From positions 1 through 57,639 of the forward strand of contig JAHHGR010000024.1 in NCBI GenBank assembly GCA_019359725.1: 57,639 bases of DNA, given 5' to 3'. This DNA comes from Aphanocapsa lilacina HA4352-LM1. Lineage in GTDB: Bacteria; Cyanobacteriota; Cyanobacteriia; Gloeobacterales; Gloeobacteraceae. The position numbers and the translations under genes are program-made. How positions within the stretch are numbered: the first letter of the stretch is position 1; the number at the start of each line of letters is the position of its first letter. Under the pieces are notes generated by a model that had not been told where the DNA came from, made no database searches, and saw only the letters and a program-made list of their open reading frames with translations. Shown here in pieces: positions 45,722 through 54,152 of this stretch.

Positions 45722-47136
45722 TTACGCGCATCGCCCGCAAAGAGTTCACCGAGATGGTCCGCGACGGCCGCTTCCGGGTGGCGGCGGCCCTGGTGATGGC
45801 CCTGCTGGTCGCGGCCCTCGCCGCCGGCTGGAAGCACCACGTCGACAGCACCGCCCAGCGCCTCACGGCCGAGCGGATCACCCGCGCCCAGTGGTTGAAC
45901 CAGGGGGCGCGCAACCCCCACTCGGCGGCCCATTATGGCGTCTGGGCCTTCCGGCCCCAATCGCCCCTGGCCTCGATCGATCCGGGCATCGAGAAGTACG
46001 TGGGCACGGCCGTCTGGCTCGAAGCCCACCGCCAGAACGAATTTCGCTACAAGCCGGCCTCCGACGCCACCGCCGCCGCCCGTTTCGGCGAACTGACGGC
46101 GGCCGTCGTGCTGCAGTTGCTGCTGCCCCTGGTGATCGTGCTACTGAGCTTCGGCGCTTTTGCCGCCGAGCGCGACAACGGCACCCTCAGGCAACTGCTC
46201 AGCCTCGGCGTGTCGCGCTCGGACCTCGCCCTGGGTAAGGCGTTGGGCGTCGCCTCGGCCCTGGCGGTGCTCTTGGTGCCGGCCACTGCCCTCGGGATAG
46301 CGGCCCTCGCGCTCAGTGCCGGCACCTCCGGCTGGGGAGACGGCCCATTGCGCCTGTGGCTGATGGGCCTGGGCTATCTACTGTACTTTGGGGCCTTCGT
46401 GGGCCTTTCCATCGCCGTCTCCGCCCGGGCCCGCTCGGCGCAACTGGCACTGGTGGTGCTGGTTGGTTTCTGGATCGTCAACGGCCTGGTCGCCCCGCGC
46501 GCCGTGGCCGATCTGGCGCGTGGGGCCTTCCCCGGTCCTTCGAGTTTCGCCTTCACCCAGGCGGTGCGCGAGGACATCACCCGCGGCGCCGATGGCCACA
46601 ACTCTTCCGATAAACGCCTCGACGACCTCAAAGCTGCTGTGCTCAAGAAGTACGGGGTCAAGCGGGTCGAAGATCTGCCCGTCAACTTCGACGCCCTCTC
46701 GCTGCAGGCAGGGGAAGACTACGGCAACACAGTCTACGACAAGCACTACACCCGCCTCTGGGACACCTACCGCAACCAGAACGCCGTCCACCAATGGGGG
46801 GCCGCGGTCGCCCCGCTCCTGGCAGTGCGTTCGCTCTCGATGGGGCTTGCGGGCAGCGACTTCGAGCAGCACCGCCACTTTGCGACCGCCGCCGAGAACC
46901 ACCGCCGCCTCATCAACCGCATCGCCAACGAAGAAATGCTCAAGACCGAGTACAACAACTGGAACGATGAAGTCCCCGCCGAGACCTGGGCAAAGTTCCC
47001 CGAGTTTCGCTATGGCCCGCCGGGTGTCGACTGGGTTTTGGGCCAGTATCTTCCCAGCATCGGCTTGATGTTGGCCTGGTGTGTTCTGGCCACGGCCGCC
47101 GCCTACTGGGCCACCGGCCGTCTGCGGCCCTCCTGA
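45718..47136 (+). CDS. ABC-2 permease of the DUF3526 type (first)
   Basis: A 472-residue membrane protein. A first helix near residue 20 is followed by a large extracytoplasmic domain of about 110 residues, then five helices (LQLLLPLVIVLLSFGAFAAE, ASALAVLLVPATALGIAALA, LLYFGAFVGLSIAVSARA), a second large soluble domain (DDLKAAVLKKYGVKRVEDLP) and a last helix. This split layout is typical of DUF3526 permeases of the Gld/Nos-like export family. It starts at GTG 45718, overlapping the ATPase gene. Confidence 0.85.
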   Translation: MITRIARKEFTEMVRDGRFRVAAALVMALLVAALAAGWKHHVDSTAQRLTAERITRAQWLNQGARNPHSAAHYGVWAFRPQSPLASIDPGIEKYVGTAVWLEAHRQNEFRYKPASDATAAARFGELTAAVVLQLLLPLVIVLLSFGAFAAERDNGTLRQLLSLGVSRSDLALGKALGVASALAVLLVPATALGIAALALSAGTSGWGDGPLRLWLMGLGYLLYFGAFVGLSIAVSARARSAQLALVVLVGFWIVNGLVAPRAVADLARGAFPGPSSFAFTQAVREDITRGADGHNSSDKRLDDLKAAVLKKYGVKRVEDLPVNFDALSLQAGEDYGNTVYDKHYTRLWDTYRNQNAVHQWGAAVAPLLAVRSLSMGLAGSDFEQHRHFATAAENHRRLINRIANEEMLKTEYNNWNDEVPAETWAKFPEFRYGPPGVDWVLGQYLPSIGLMLAWCVLATAAAYWATGRLRPS

Positions 47137-47160
47137 TCCCCTACCCGAGGCTTGCAACCT

Positions 47161-48600
47161 GTGTTTCTCACCGTCGTCCGTCACGAGTGGCGCCAGATGA
47201 GCGCCGGAAAAATTCTCTGGCCCGTGGCCGTCCTGTTCGCCCTGCTCGTCGGCTACGGGGTCTGGAACGGTCTGCACTGGGTCCATTTCCAGCAGCAGAC
47301 CCTGGAGGCTGTCGCCCAGGAAGAAACCGGGCGCATCGCGAAAATGCGCGCCGGGGTCGTCGAAGCCTGGGCCACCGGGGCTATCACCGATCCGTCCGAA
47401 CCCGATCCCCGCTCGGCGGGATTTCTCGGCACCCGGGCGGCACGCAACGCAACTCTTCCGCCCGGATCGCTCGCGGCCCTCGCCATCGGTCAGAGCGATC
47501 TGTACCCCTACTACTTTCGGGTGACGATGGCCAACAAGGTCAGCTTCACCAACAACGACGAACTGGAGAATCCGACCAACCAGATGGCCGGGCATTTCGA
47601 CCTGGCCTTTGTCGTCGTCTATCTGTACCCGCTCTTTATCCTGGCACTCTCGTACAACCTGCTGTCGGCCGAACGGGACGAGGGAACGCTTGCAATGCTG
47701 ATGTCGCAGCCGTTGGCCCTGGGCACGCTCGTGCTGGCCAAGATCGCCGCACGCGGGGCAGTGGTGGTGGCCCTGGCGGCAGGCTTCTCGCTGCTGGCCG
47801 TGCTCCTGAGCGACGCCGGTCTATCCGAGGCGCAGGTGTGGCTTCGTCTGGCACTCTGGATAACGCTCCTCGTGGCCTACGGCGGCTTCTGGTTTGCCCT
47901 GGCTATCGCCGTCGGCGCACTGGGCAAAAGTTCCGCTACCAACGCCCTTGCCCTCGTCGGACTGTGGTTGGTGATGGCCCTGGTCATTCCCGCCCTGGTC
48001 AACGTCGCCGTCACTGCCGCGGACCCGATGCCCTCGCGCCTCGAACTCATCGCCGCCGCGCGCCAGGCGACGCTCGAAGCCGACAAAGAGTCAAAAGCCC
48101 GCCTCGGGCAGTACCACAAAGATCACCCGGAACTGGTCCCCAAAGGCTCGGGTTACAACGTCGCCGACAGCTACGTGAAGTACGTTCTCTCGTTGGACAC
48201 CGAAGAAAAACGCCTTGCTCCCATTCTCGATCGCTTCGACGAGCAGTTGGCCCGCCAGCAGGCGTCGGTTGCCCAGTTGCGCTTCCTGTCGCCGGCCCTG
48301 CTCGCCGCGGAGGCCCTGAACGATCTGGCCGGCACCGGGGTGGAGCGCTTCCGGCACTTTGGCCGCCAGGTCGACGGTCACCACCGCGCCTGGCGCGGCT
48401 ACTTCCTTCCGCGCCTGTTCGCCAAGGCCAACCTGAGCGCCGCCGAACTCGATCGCGCTCCCCGCTACACCTTCTTTGAGGAAGATACGGCCGCCGTCGC
48501 CGCCCGGACGTTCCCCGTCCTGGCCGGTCTGGTTTTGCCCACCCTCCTGCTTGGCGCGTTCGGGCTTGTCGGCCTGCGCCGCTTTCCGCTCATTGCCTGA
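47161..48600 (+). CDS. ABC-2 permease of the DUF3526 type (second)
   Basis: A 479-residue paralogue of the preceding permease with the same helix plan (ILWPVAVLFALLVGYGVWNG, FVVVYLYPLFILALSYNLLS, LPTLLLGAFGLVGLRRFPLI) and a soluble loop with NVADSYVKYVLSLDTEEKRL. GTG 47161 lies 10 bases after CGAGG; a TTG at 47152 is possible. Together with the previous gene it forms a heteromeric permease. Export of a chelator, metal complex or peptide is plausible from the regulatory context only. Confidence 0.85.
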   Translation: MFLTVVRHEWRQMSAGKILWPVAVLFALLVGYGVWNGLHWVHFQQQTLEAVAQEETGRIAKMRAGVVEAWATGAITDPSEPDPRSAGFLGTRAARNATLPPGSLAALAIGQSDLYPYYFRVTMANKVSFTNNDELENPTNQMAGHFDLAFVVVYLYPLFILALSYNLLSAERDEGTLAMLMSQPLALGTLVLAKIAARGAVVVALAAGFSLLAVLLSDAGLSEAQVWLRLALWITLLVAYGGFWFALAIAVGALGKSSATNALALVGLWLVMALVIPALVNVAVTAADPMPSRLELIAAARQATLEADKESKARLGQYHKDHPELVPKGSGYNVADSYVKYVLSLDTEEKRLAPILDRFDEQLARQQASVAQLRFLSPALLAAEALNDLAGTGVERFRHFGRQVDGHHRAWRGYFLPRLFAKANLSAAELDRAPRYTFFEEDTAAVAARTFPVLAGLVLPTLLLGAFGLVGLRRFPLIA

Positions 48601-48730
48601 AGGACGTTCGGCGAATTCGCCCCGGGCCGCTCTTCGCGGGCGAATACTGGCTTGACAGCGAGAGGGTGCCCGAGCCTCTCGCCCCGGAGAGGACAGCCCT
48701 ACTTTGAAGGATGAGCTGCTTGAGGACTTT

Positions 48731-48774
48731 TGTCCTCTAATGGTCGAAAATGAACGTACCTCGACTGTACCCCC
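48731..48774 (-). repeat. Right terminal inverted repeat of the 12.2-kb element
   Basis: Read on the minus strand it begins GGGGGTACAGTCGAGGTACG and ends TTAGAGGACA, pairing with 36541-36583. It is followed by CTCTC (48775-48779), the same 5 bases that precede the left repeat. The rest of 48601-48822 holds no gene. Confidence 0.8.
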
Positions 48775-48822
48775 CTCTCGGCGCTAAACTCCCCCTCGCT
48801 CTCACTCTCAAGATCCCCCGCG

Positions 48823-49419
48823 CTAAGGGTCTGGGGGGGATCCAAAATTCCTCGCGTTATAAATGCTCATCGCCTTTTCCAGCCCCTTGGCGAGTACCGC
48901 CTCCACCGCCTCCACGCAGCCGTCGAGGATAGCAGGCAACTGCTCTTGTTCCTCAAGAGCGAATTTGCCCAGCACGTAGTTGGTGAGCACCGGCGGAGGC
49001 GGCTCCCGGCCGATGCCGATGCGCAGCCGGGCAAACTGGTTGGTGCCCAGATGCTCGATAAGCGATTTGATGCCGTTGTGACCGGCGGCGGACCCTTCGG
49101 GGCGCAGGCGGATTTTGCCCAGGGGCAGAGCGATCTCGTCGTAGAGGACCAGTACCTGCGCCGGAAGCAGCCGAAAGTAATCGGCCACCGCGCGCACCGA
49201 TTGGCCGGAGTGGTTCATGTAAGTGGTCGGCTTGAGCAGAATGGCCCGGCCCCCAGGCCCGGCCCCCTCGGCCAGATAGCCTCTGAAGCGGCTCTTTTCG
49301 ACCCAACTGCATTGCCAACGTTTCACGAGGGCGTCCACAGCAAGAAACCCGGCGTTGTGGCGGGTCTGGGTGTACTGGGGGCCAGGATTGCCGAGCCCGA
49401 CGAACAAGCGCAGTTCCAT
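48823..49419 (-). CDS. pth: Peptidyl-tRNA hydrolase
   Basis: A 198-residue enzyme that frees stalled peptidyl-tRNAs. FVGLGNPGPQYTQTRHNAGF contains the catalytic His; TTYMNHSGQSV, VLYDEIALPLGKIRLRPEG and AGHNGIKSLIEHLGT contain the substrate-binding Asn and Asp residues. ATG 49419 gives the usual N-terminus, MELRLFVGLGNPG. Its 3' end overlaps an 8-bp inverted repeat (GATCCCCC at 48812, GGGGGATC at 48835), which may be a weak terminator. Confidence 0.93.
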   Translation of the reverse strand: MELRLFVGLGNPGPQYTQTRHNAGFLAVDALVKRWQCSWVEKSRFRGYLAEGAGPGGRAILLKPTTYMNHSGQSVRAVADYFRLLPAQVLVLYDEIALPLGKIRLRPEGSAAGHNGIKSLIEHLGTNQFARLRIGIGREPPPPVLTNYVLGKFALEEQEQLPAILDGCVEAVEAVLAKGLEKAMSIYNARNFGSPPDP

Positions 49420-49517
49420 GACTTTATTCAATCGCCCCAGAGCGGCTCGCCGCAACGGCTGGGTGTAGGTGGTGGAGCAATCAGCCCATAATGGAGCAGT
49501 CACCCCGTGGCTAACGT

Positions 49518-49871
49518 ATGAGCAAAGGCTTCAGCGCCCCGCCCAACCCTGAAAAAGAGTTCAGTACCTGGTTTTTCCGCGAGTACCGGCGGTTGAGCCT
49601 TTCTACATTGAATGACTCGCTTCTCGGTGAAGCGCCTTCGCCGGTGGAAGCCCGCATGAAGGTCGCCCGGGAGTTGCCCGGTTGCTACTGGATTGCCCAG
49701 CAGTGGCCGCGGGTGCCCAACAAAAACACCATCCTCAAGCTGCACGCCCGGGGCAAGTTCGAAAGTTTAAGCGACATCAATGCTTTTGTGCTGCGCAGCC
49801 CTGAAGGCGACGAGATTCGGCGGTGGGCGCGCGATCATGCCGATCTGGCCTTTGCCTGCTCCTGCTGCTGA
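49518..49871 (+). CDS. Uncharacterised protein coupled to folP
   Basis: A 117-residue soluble protein with aromatic and basic clusters (FSTWFFREYRRLSLSTLNDS, YWIAQQWPRVPNKNTILKLH) and a terminal CSCC. Its TGA overlaps the folP ATG by one base, so it is co-translated with folP. Not recognised; CSCC at the very end is notable and might bind a metal. Confidence 0.7.
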   Translation: MSKGFSAPPNPEKEFSTWFFREYRRLSLSTLNDSLLGEAPSPVEARMKVARELPGCYWIAQQWPRVPNKNTILKLHARGKFESLSDINAFVLRSPEGDEIRRWARDHADLAFACSCC

Positions 49872-50677
49872 TGACCCAGATAGTCGGCATCGTCAACATT
49901 ACTACCGATTCCTTTTCGGACGGAGGCCAGTTTCTCGATGCTGAGCGGGCCATCGGTCATGCACGGCGGCTGCGCGGTGAGGGTGCCCACTGGATCGACC
50001 TGGGTGCAGAATCGAGCAACCCTGACGGTGAACAGGTTACGGCAGAAATAGAAGCAGAGCGCCTCGCCCCGGTCGTTGCCGCACTGAGCGCGGACGGGGT
50101 CTCCGTGGCGATCGACACTTGCAAAAGCTCGGTGATGGTTCGTTGCCTGGAACTGGGTGCTCAGATGATCAACGACATCACCGCCCTTGCAGATCCGCGC
50201 AGTGTCGAAGTGCTCAAAACCTTTCGGGTGCCGGTGGTGCTGATGTTTGCGCGCAACCGGCAGGCCCGCGCCGAGCAGCGGCCCGGGGATTGCGAAACGG
50301 TTTGGAATGAAATCGAAGCGTTTTTTTCGGGGCGGATCGACCGGTTGCTGGGTGCCGGTCTGCAGGATCGGCAGTTGATACTTGACCCCGGCATGGGTTT
50401 TTTTTTGGGCAGCAACCCCGAACCGAGTCTGAGGGTGCTTGCCCACGTTGACCGACTGGGCCGCTTCGGCTTGCCGGTGTACTTGAGTGTTTCGCGCAAG
50501 TCGTTTATCGGCAGCGTACTGGGGGGGCGCCCTGCCGCGGGGCGAGACCACGGTACCCTGGCCGCCGAAATCTGGGCGTATCTGGCCGGCGTGGATTACC
50601 TGCGTACCCACGCAGTCGCTCCGCTCAGCGACGCTATCCGAGTGATTGCAGCAATTCGGGCGCAAGAGCTGGCCTGA
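49871..50677 (+). CDS. folP: Dihydropteroate synthase
   Basis: A 268-residue TIM-barrel enzyme that joins p-aminobenzoate to dihydropterin diphosphate in folate synthesis. Motifs: VGIVNITTDSFSDGG, WIDLGAESSNPDGEQV, ILDPGMGFFLGSNPEPS and VSRKSFIG. ATG 49871 overlaps the preceding stop (TGATG). folE, an earlier step, lies far away at 12.2 kb. Confidence 0.93.
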   Translation: MTQIVGIVNITTDSFSDGGQFLDAERAIGHARRLRGEGAHWIDLGAESSNPDGEQVTAEIEAERLAPVVAALSADGVSVAIDTCKSSVMVRCLELGAQMINDITALADPRSVEVLKTFRVPVVLMFARNRQARAEQRPGDCETVWNEIEAFFSGRIDRLLGAGLQDRQLILDPGMGFFLGSNPEPSLRVLAHVDRLGRFGLPVYLSVSRKSFIGSVLGGRPAAGRDHGTLAAEIWAYLAGVDYLRTHAVAPLSDAIRVIAAIRAQELA

Positions 50678-50730
50678 AATGCCGGGAAGCAGGAAACTTC
50701 CCGGCTTTATCCAGGCCCACCTAGGCGAAC

Positions 50731-51624
50731 TTAATGCGGGGTGTTCGGATCTTTGGGCTGTGGTTCGAGTGGTTCGCTCGGGGTGACGCTGCTGTCGACC
50801 GGCTCCGCAGGGGGCAACAGCTGTGGTTCCTCGACGACGGTCGCCTCGACATCGGTAGTCGGCGGATGCAGACGCTCCTGGGTCGATTCGACCAGCGATT
50901 GACCACGCTCTATAGCTTGGTCCGCCAGTTCGCGGGCCTGCTCACCCAGGGCGGCGGCGCGCTCTTTGGCCTGGTCACCGAGAACCTGGCCGCGCTCTTT
51001 GGCCTGGTCAACCAATCCCTTGGCCTGCTCGCCCAGGGCGGCGGTGCGTTCTTTGAGCTGATCGGTGAGCGACTGGCTGCGCTCCTTGGCCTGCTCCAGG
51101 GCAGTACCGAGGCGTTGCTTGAGTCCCTCGGAATACAGCGTGCTCGATTTGGCCACCGCTTCGTTCACGATCACCCGCTTCTTGCCGGGGGTAGTAATGG
51201 CGGACGCTTCGAGCAGGTAGGTGCCGTCGGTGATGCCGCTCCAGCCGGAAGCCGCGAACAGATAATGGCTGATTACCCCGGTCTGGCCGTCGAACAGAAA
51301 ATCGGTAATCTTGCCGATGCGGCTGCCGCCGTCGGTCCAGACTTCGTGACCGACCAGCGACTCACCGGATTTGATCTGTTCGTCGGATTCGCCATCGGTG
51401 TTGACCATGAGGGCGTCAGGTCCAATAGCCCGGATCTGGCCGAGCGGCAAAGTCTTCTTCTGGCCCCCCAAAAAACCGGACTTGTAAATAATGCCCGCCA
51501 CGCGGTGAGCGTCCTCTACCGTCGAGAGGTTGTCGACACGGCCCAGTTCCTCGGTGGTACGCAAATCGAGGATGGGACGGTTGATGAGTTCGCTGTACTT
51601 GAGAACGCCTTCTTGAATACTCAT
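50731..51624 (-). CDS. PRC-barrel protein with amphipathic-helix repeats
   Basis: A 297-residue protein. Two PRC-barrel domains are visible: residues 4-80 (LKYSELINRPILDLRTTEEL) and 90-170 (GESLVGHEVWTDGGSRIGKI). Residues 180-255 contain 11-residue repeats of the form QAKERxxxLxD/EQ, which should form a long amphipathic helix like those of apolipoproteins or LEA proteins. The tail is acidic and Pro-rich. ATG 51624 follows GGGAGGA. Probably a membrane-surface or stress protein. Confidence 0.78.
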   Translation of the reverse strand: MSIQEGVLKYSELINRPILDLRTTEELGRVDNLSTVEDAHRVAGIIYKSGFLGGQKKTLPLGQIRAIGPDALMVNTDGESDEQIKSGESLVGHEVWTDGGSRIGKITDFLFDGQTGVISHYLFAASGWSGITDGTYLLEASAITTPGKKRVIVNEAVAKSSTLYSEGLKQRLGTALEQAKERSQSLTDQLKERTAALGEQAKGLVDQAKERGQVLGDQAKERAAALGEQARELADQAIERGQSLVESTQERLHPPTTDVEATVVEEPQLLPPAEPVDSSVTPSEPLEPQPKDPNTPH

Positions 51625-51760
51625 GCGGTCCTCCCGGTGGTAGTGGATGCTGCTTCGATCCAGATGAACGGTTCGAGCATGGGCTGACATGGTGTTGGAT
51701 TGACTTTCCACTTTTATCAGAAATCAAGGACTGTTGGACTCCCCCTGCAGTAAGAAGTAT

Positions 51761-53038
51761 CTAGTTCTGTCTTTCACTTTGTGTAGGCCGCCGCTGGTGC
51801 CAGGTGGCCAGGGCGACCTGCTGCACCAGTTTGAGCGGTTGGCCGGTTTGTTCGGATAGCCGCCGACAGTCCTCGAATTCGGGCTGGGCGTTGAGCACCT
51901 GCTGAGCGCGGCTACCCACCTTGATGCGCACGGTTCCGAAGATCGTCTCGACCGGCTCGTGGTGGCGCTCAAGCACCGAGCGCACCTGAAAATGTCTGCG
52001 TACACCGAGGGTGGTCGTCTCGCGCAGGAGGATCTCTTCGCAGGTAGAAAGCAGATGGGGCGCACAGAGAACCGTCATCAGCGTTCCGGGGCGGGATTTT
52101 TTCATGCCCACCGGGACGGTGAAGACATCCGCCGCCCCGGCAGCGAGCAACCGCTCGAACAGGTAGCCGCTTATCTGGGGATTGAGATCGTCGGTCTGGG
52201 TCTCCAAGCAGGCCACCACCTCCTCGTGGGAGTGATCGTGGTGGGCATGGGCGTGGCCCTGGGTGTGAACGTCGGTGACCGTGTGCGCGCGCGCGGCGAG
52301 CAGCGGCTCGGTTGCTTCTCCAAGCCACAGGCGCAGGATGTTCGGGATGGGCAGGTCCATATCCCCAGCGCCCAATCCCACCCGCGAGACGGCCATCGCA
52401 GGCATTTCGCCGAAGCTTGCCGCCAGAGCACAGGCGATGGCGGCCCCGGTCGGGGTGACCAGTTCGCGGTGGATGCGGTTGCTGTAGACCGGTACCCGGC
52501 GCGACTCCCACAGCCGCACCACCGCCGGAGTGGGCACAGGCAGCACTCCGTGGGCGGCGCGCACTAGTCCGCCGCCTACCGGCAGCGCCGAGCAGTGCAG
52601 CGCTTCGATATCCAGGTAATCGAGGCCCAGGCAGGTGCCCACGACATCGACCAGGGCGTCGGTGGCTCCGACTTCGTGAAAGTGCACCCGCTCTGGGGTG
52701 GTATCGTGCACGAGGGCCTCGGCGTGGGCAAGGGCGACAAAGACTTGCACGCTCCACTCGGCCGCCCGCGGCGGCAAACCGGCCGTCTCGAGCAGCGCGC
52801 GGATCTCCGGCAGGTGGCGATGGGTGTGACCGGCGCGCTCCCCCATGGGCACGCGGGCCTTAGTGGCGGCGACGCCGTTTTTGACGACCCGTTCAAAGTG
52901 CAGGTGGTACTCGTCGTGCATGGGCAGTTTCGCCAGCTGCAAAATCAAGTAGTCGGCAGGTACACCGGCATCGACGAGCGCCCCCAGGCACATGTCGCCC
53001 GAAATACCCGCCGGGCAGTCGAAATAAGCCAGTTTCAT
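51761..53038 (-). CDS. larC: Nickel-pincer cofactor biosynthesis protein LarC
   Basis: A 425-residue protein of the DUF111/LarC family, which inserts nickel into the pincer cofactor of lactate racemase and related enzymes. N-terminal MKLAYFDCPAGISGDMCLGAL and PERVHFHEVGATDALVDVVGT are signatures, and a His-rich loop (HTQGHAHAHHDHSHEE) fits nickel binding. The C-terminal half (CLETQTDDLNPQISGYLFER) is in the same frame, so no programmed frameshift is needed here, unlike in some lactobacilli. larB and larE are not in this window. Confidence 0.9.
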   Translation of the reverse strand: MKLAYFDCPAGISGDMCLGALVDAGVPADYLILQLAKLPMHDEYHLHFERVVKNGVAATKARVPMGERAGHTHRHLPEIRALLETAGLPPRAAEWSVQVFVALAHAEALVHDTTPERVHFHEVGATDALVDVVGTCLGLDYLDIEALHCSALPVGGGLVRAAHGVLPVPTPAVVRLWESRRVPVYSNRIHRELVTPTGAAIACALAASFGEMPAMAVSRVGLGAGDMDLPIPNILRLWLGEATEPLLAARAHTVTDVHTQGHAHAHHDHSHEEVVACLETQTDDLNPQISGYLFERLLAAGAADVFTVPVGMKKSRPGTLMTVLCAPHLLSTCEEILLRETTTLGVRRHFQVRSVLERHHEPVETIFGTVRIKVGSRAQQVLNAQPEFEDCRRLSEQTGQPLKLVQQVALATWHQRRPTQSERQN

Positions 53039-53213
53039 CGCCAGAGCTCCAGAGCGTCCTGAAGCCAGTCTAAAGCGCTTGCTGCCGCAGTTTGCGCCCA
53101 CTAAAATCAAGACGCACGTTCCCGGTCGCAGGCGGCACATCGCCTGTTCGGGAAAGGCCTCACCCCGCCGAGACACTTTTATGGTTGATGTCTAGTTTTT
53201 GAGGAGTACTGCC

Positions 53214-53609
53214 ATGACTAACGGCCCGGTCCGGCCCCGCCTCGAATTTCCGACTGCTCTACTCACACTCGCCACACCGATTTTGACTTTCGTACTGTTC
53301 TTCGCGCTGTCTTTTTCGGTCGCCAACGATCTGGGCCGGGCGTTTCTGGCGCTCCTGGTCGCGTTCATCATCATTTTGCTGGTGGGCTTTCTGGTGCCGG
53401 CCGTCTACCGCCGTATCAACCGCGGCAGCCTGCTGGTCCACACCAGCGCCTCGTTTTTCTTCGGCCTGGTCAGTGCCCTGTTTTTGACCCTGGGCAACTT
53501 GATCCCTTGGATTATCTGCTGGATCGTGCTTTGCCTGTTTTGGGCTTATCTGCCCAACCCGAGCTTCCACCGCAGCCTGGAAGAAAATTTTGGCGATCTA
53601 TTCAACTAA
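53214..53609 (+). CDS. Four-helix membrane protein
   Basis: A 131-residue integral membrane protein with about four helices (LTLATPILTFVLFFALSFSV, AFLALLVAFIIILLVGFLVP, SASFFFGLVSALFLTLG, WIICWIVLCLFWAY). ATG 53214 has GAGGAG 7 bases upstream. It is convergent with the next gene, 3 bases apart. Family not recognised. Confidence 0.75.
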   Translation: MTNGPVRPRLEFPTALLTLATPILTFVLFFALSFSVANDLGRAFLALLVAFIIILLVGFLVPAVYRRINRGSLLVHTSASFFFGLVSALFLTLGNLIPWIICWIVLCLFWAYLPNPSFHRSLEENFGDLFN

Positions 53610-53612
53610 GGC

Positions 53613-54146
53613 TCACTTGCGGCGCTTGAGCCGTTCGAGTTCCTGCTCCAGTTCCCAATCGCGAAAGCGCGCATCGAGGTCGTCGGCGCCTTCAAAGCCC
53701 GTGCTGCGGGCGGCGCGCGCGGCGGTTTCACCCTGCTGGGCAGCCATGTGCGCTTCGAGTTCCTGACGTTTTTGGGCAATGCGGCTCAGCATCGCCGCTG
53801 TCTGCTGCTGTTGCTCCTTGAGCACGCTCATCTGGCCCCACAGTTCGTTGCCGCGGCGCAGCAGGGCGTCGGAGCGCTCCTTGGCAGCCTGGGCCAGATC
53901 CTCGCGCCCGCCCGCCTTGGCCTGGGCGATGCGGTCCTGCCACTTTTGCACATCGCGGGCTACCGCGACGATCTCATCTTGAATGCGGCCCATGTCGGCC
54001 TGGAACTGGGTCAGTTGTTGCTCGGCTTCCGCCTCCTGCTGACGGACATTTTCGAGCAGCACCAGCAGTTTGAGGCGCGGATTTTTTTCGAGAAATTCTT
54101 CCAGGCGACCTTCGAGGAACTGGCTGAAATCTTCCCAAACGCCCAT
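53613..54146 (-). CDS. TIGR04376-family coiled-coil protein
   Basis: A 177-residue, highly helical protein. The start MGVWEDFSQFLEGRLEEFL and the core DEIVAVARDVQKWQDRIAQA and ALLRRGNELWGQMSVLKEQ match a family of coiled-coil proteins found across cyanobacteria. No signal or membrane segment. Role unknown. It begins 6 bases after the stop of the upstream gene, so they form an operon. Confidence 0.8.
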   Translation of the reverse strand: MGVWEDFSQFLEGRLEEFLEKNPRLKLLVLLENVRQQEAEAEQQLTQFQADMGRIQDEIVAVARDVQKWQDRIAQAKAGGREDLAQAAKERSDALLRRGNELWGQMSVLKEQQQQTAAMLSRIAQKRQELEAHMAAQQGETAARAARSTGFEGADDLDARFRDWELEQELERLKRRK

Positions 54147-54152
54147 AGAAAT

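Larger units (their letters stand above)
36541..48774. mobile_element. Putative non-autonomous Tn3-like element carrying metal genes
   Basis: A 12.2-kb segment bounded by inverted repeats of about 43 bp that start GGGG, with a flanking 5-bp direct repeat CTCTC (36536-36540 and 48775-48779). GGGG-starting ends of about 38 bp and a 5-bp duplication are features of Tn3-family transposons. No Tn3 transposase or resolvase gene lies inside, so movement would need a transposase in trans. The cargo is metal-related: broken coaR, coaT, cobW and WD40 genes, plus intact GTPase, phosphoesterase and ABC-exporter genes. One weak point: joining the flanks extends rdgB without an immediate stop codon. Confidence 0.6.

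Noticed and set aside
47079..48479. 466-codon plus-strand frame overlapping the second DUF3526 permease
   Set aside because: Arg/Pro/Gly-rich composition typical of a wrong frame; the permease frame has proper helices and family motifs.
48950..49318. 121-codon second frame inside pth
   Set aside because: It lies wholly within the peptidyl-tRNA hydrolase gene on the same strand, which has all catalytic residues in the main frame.
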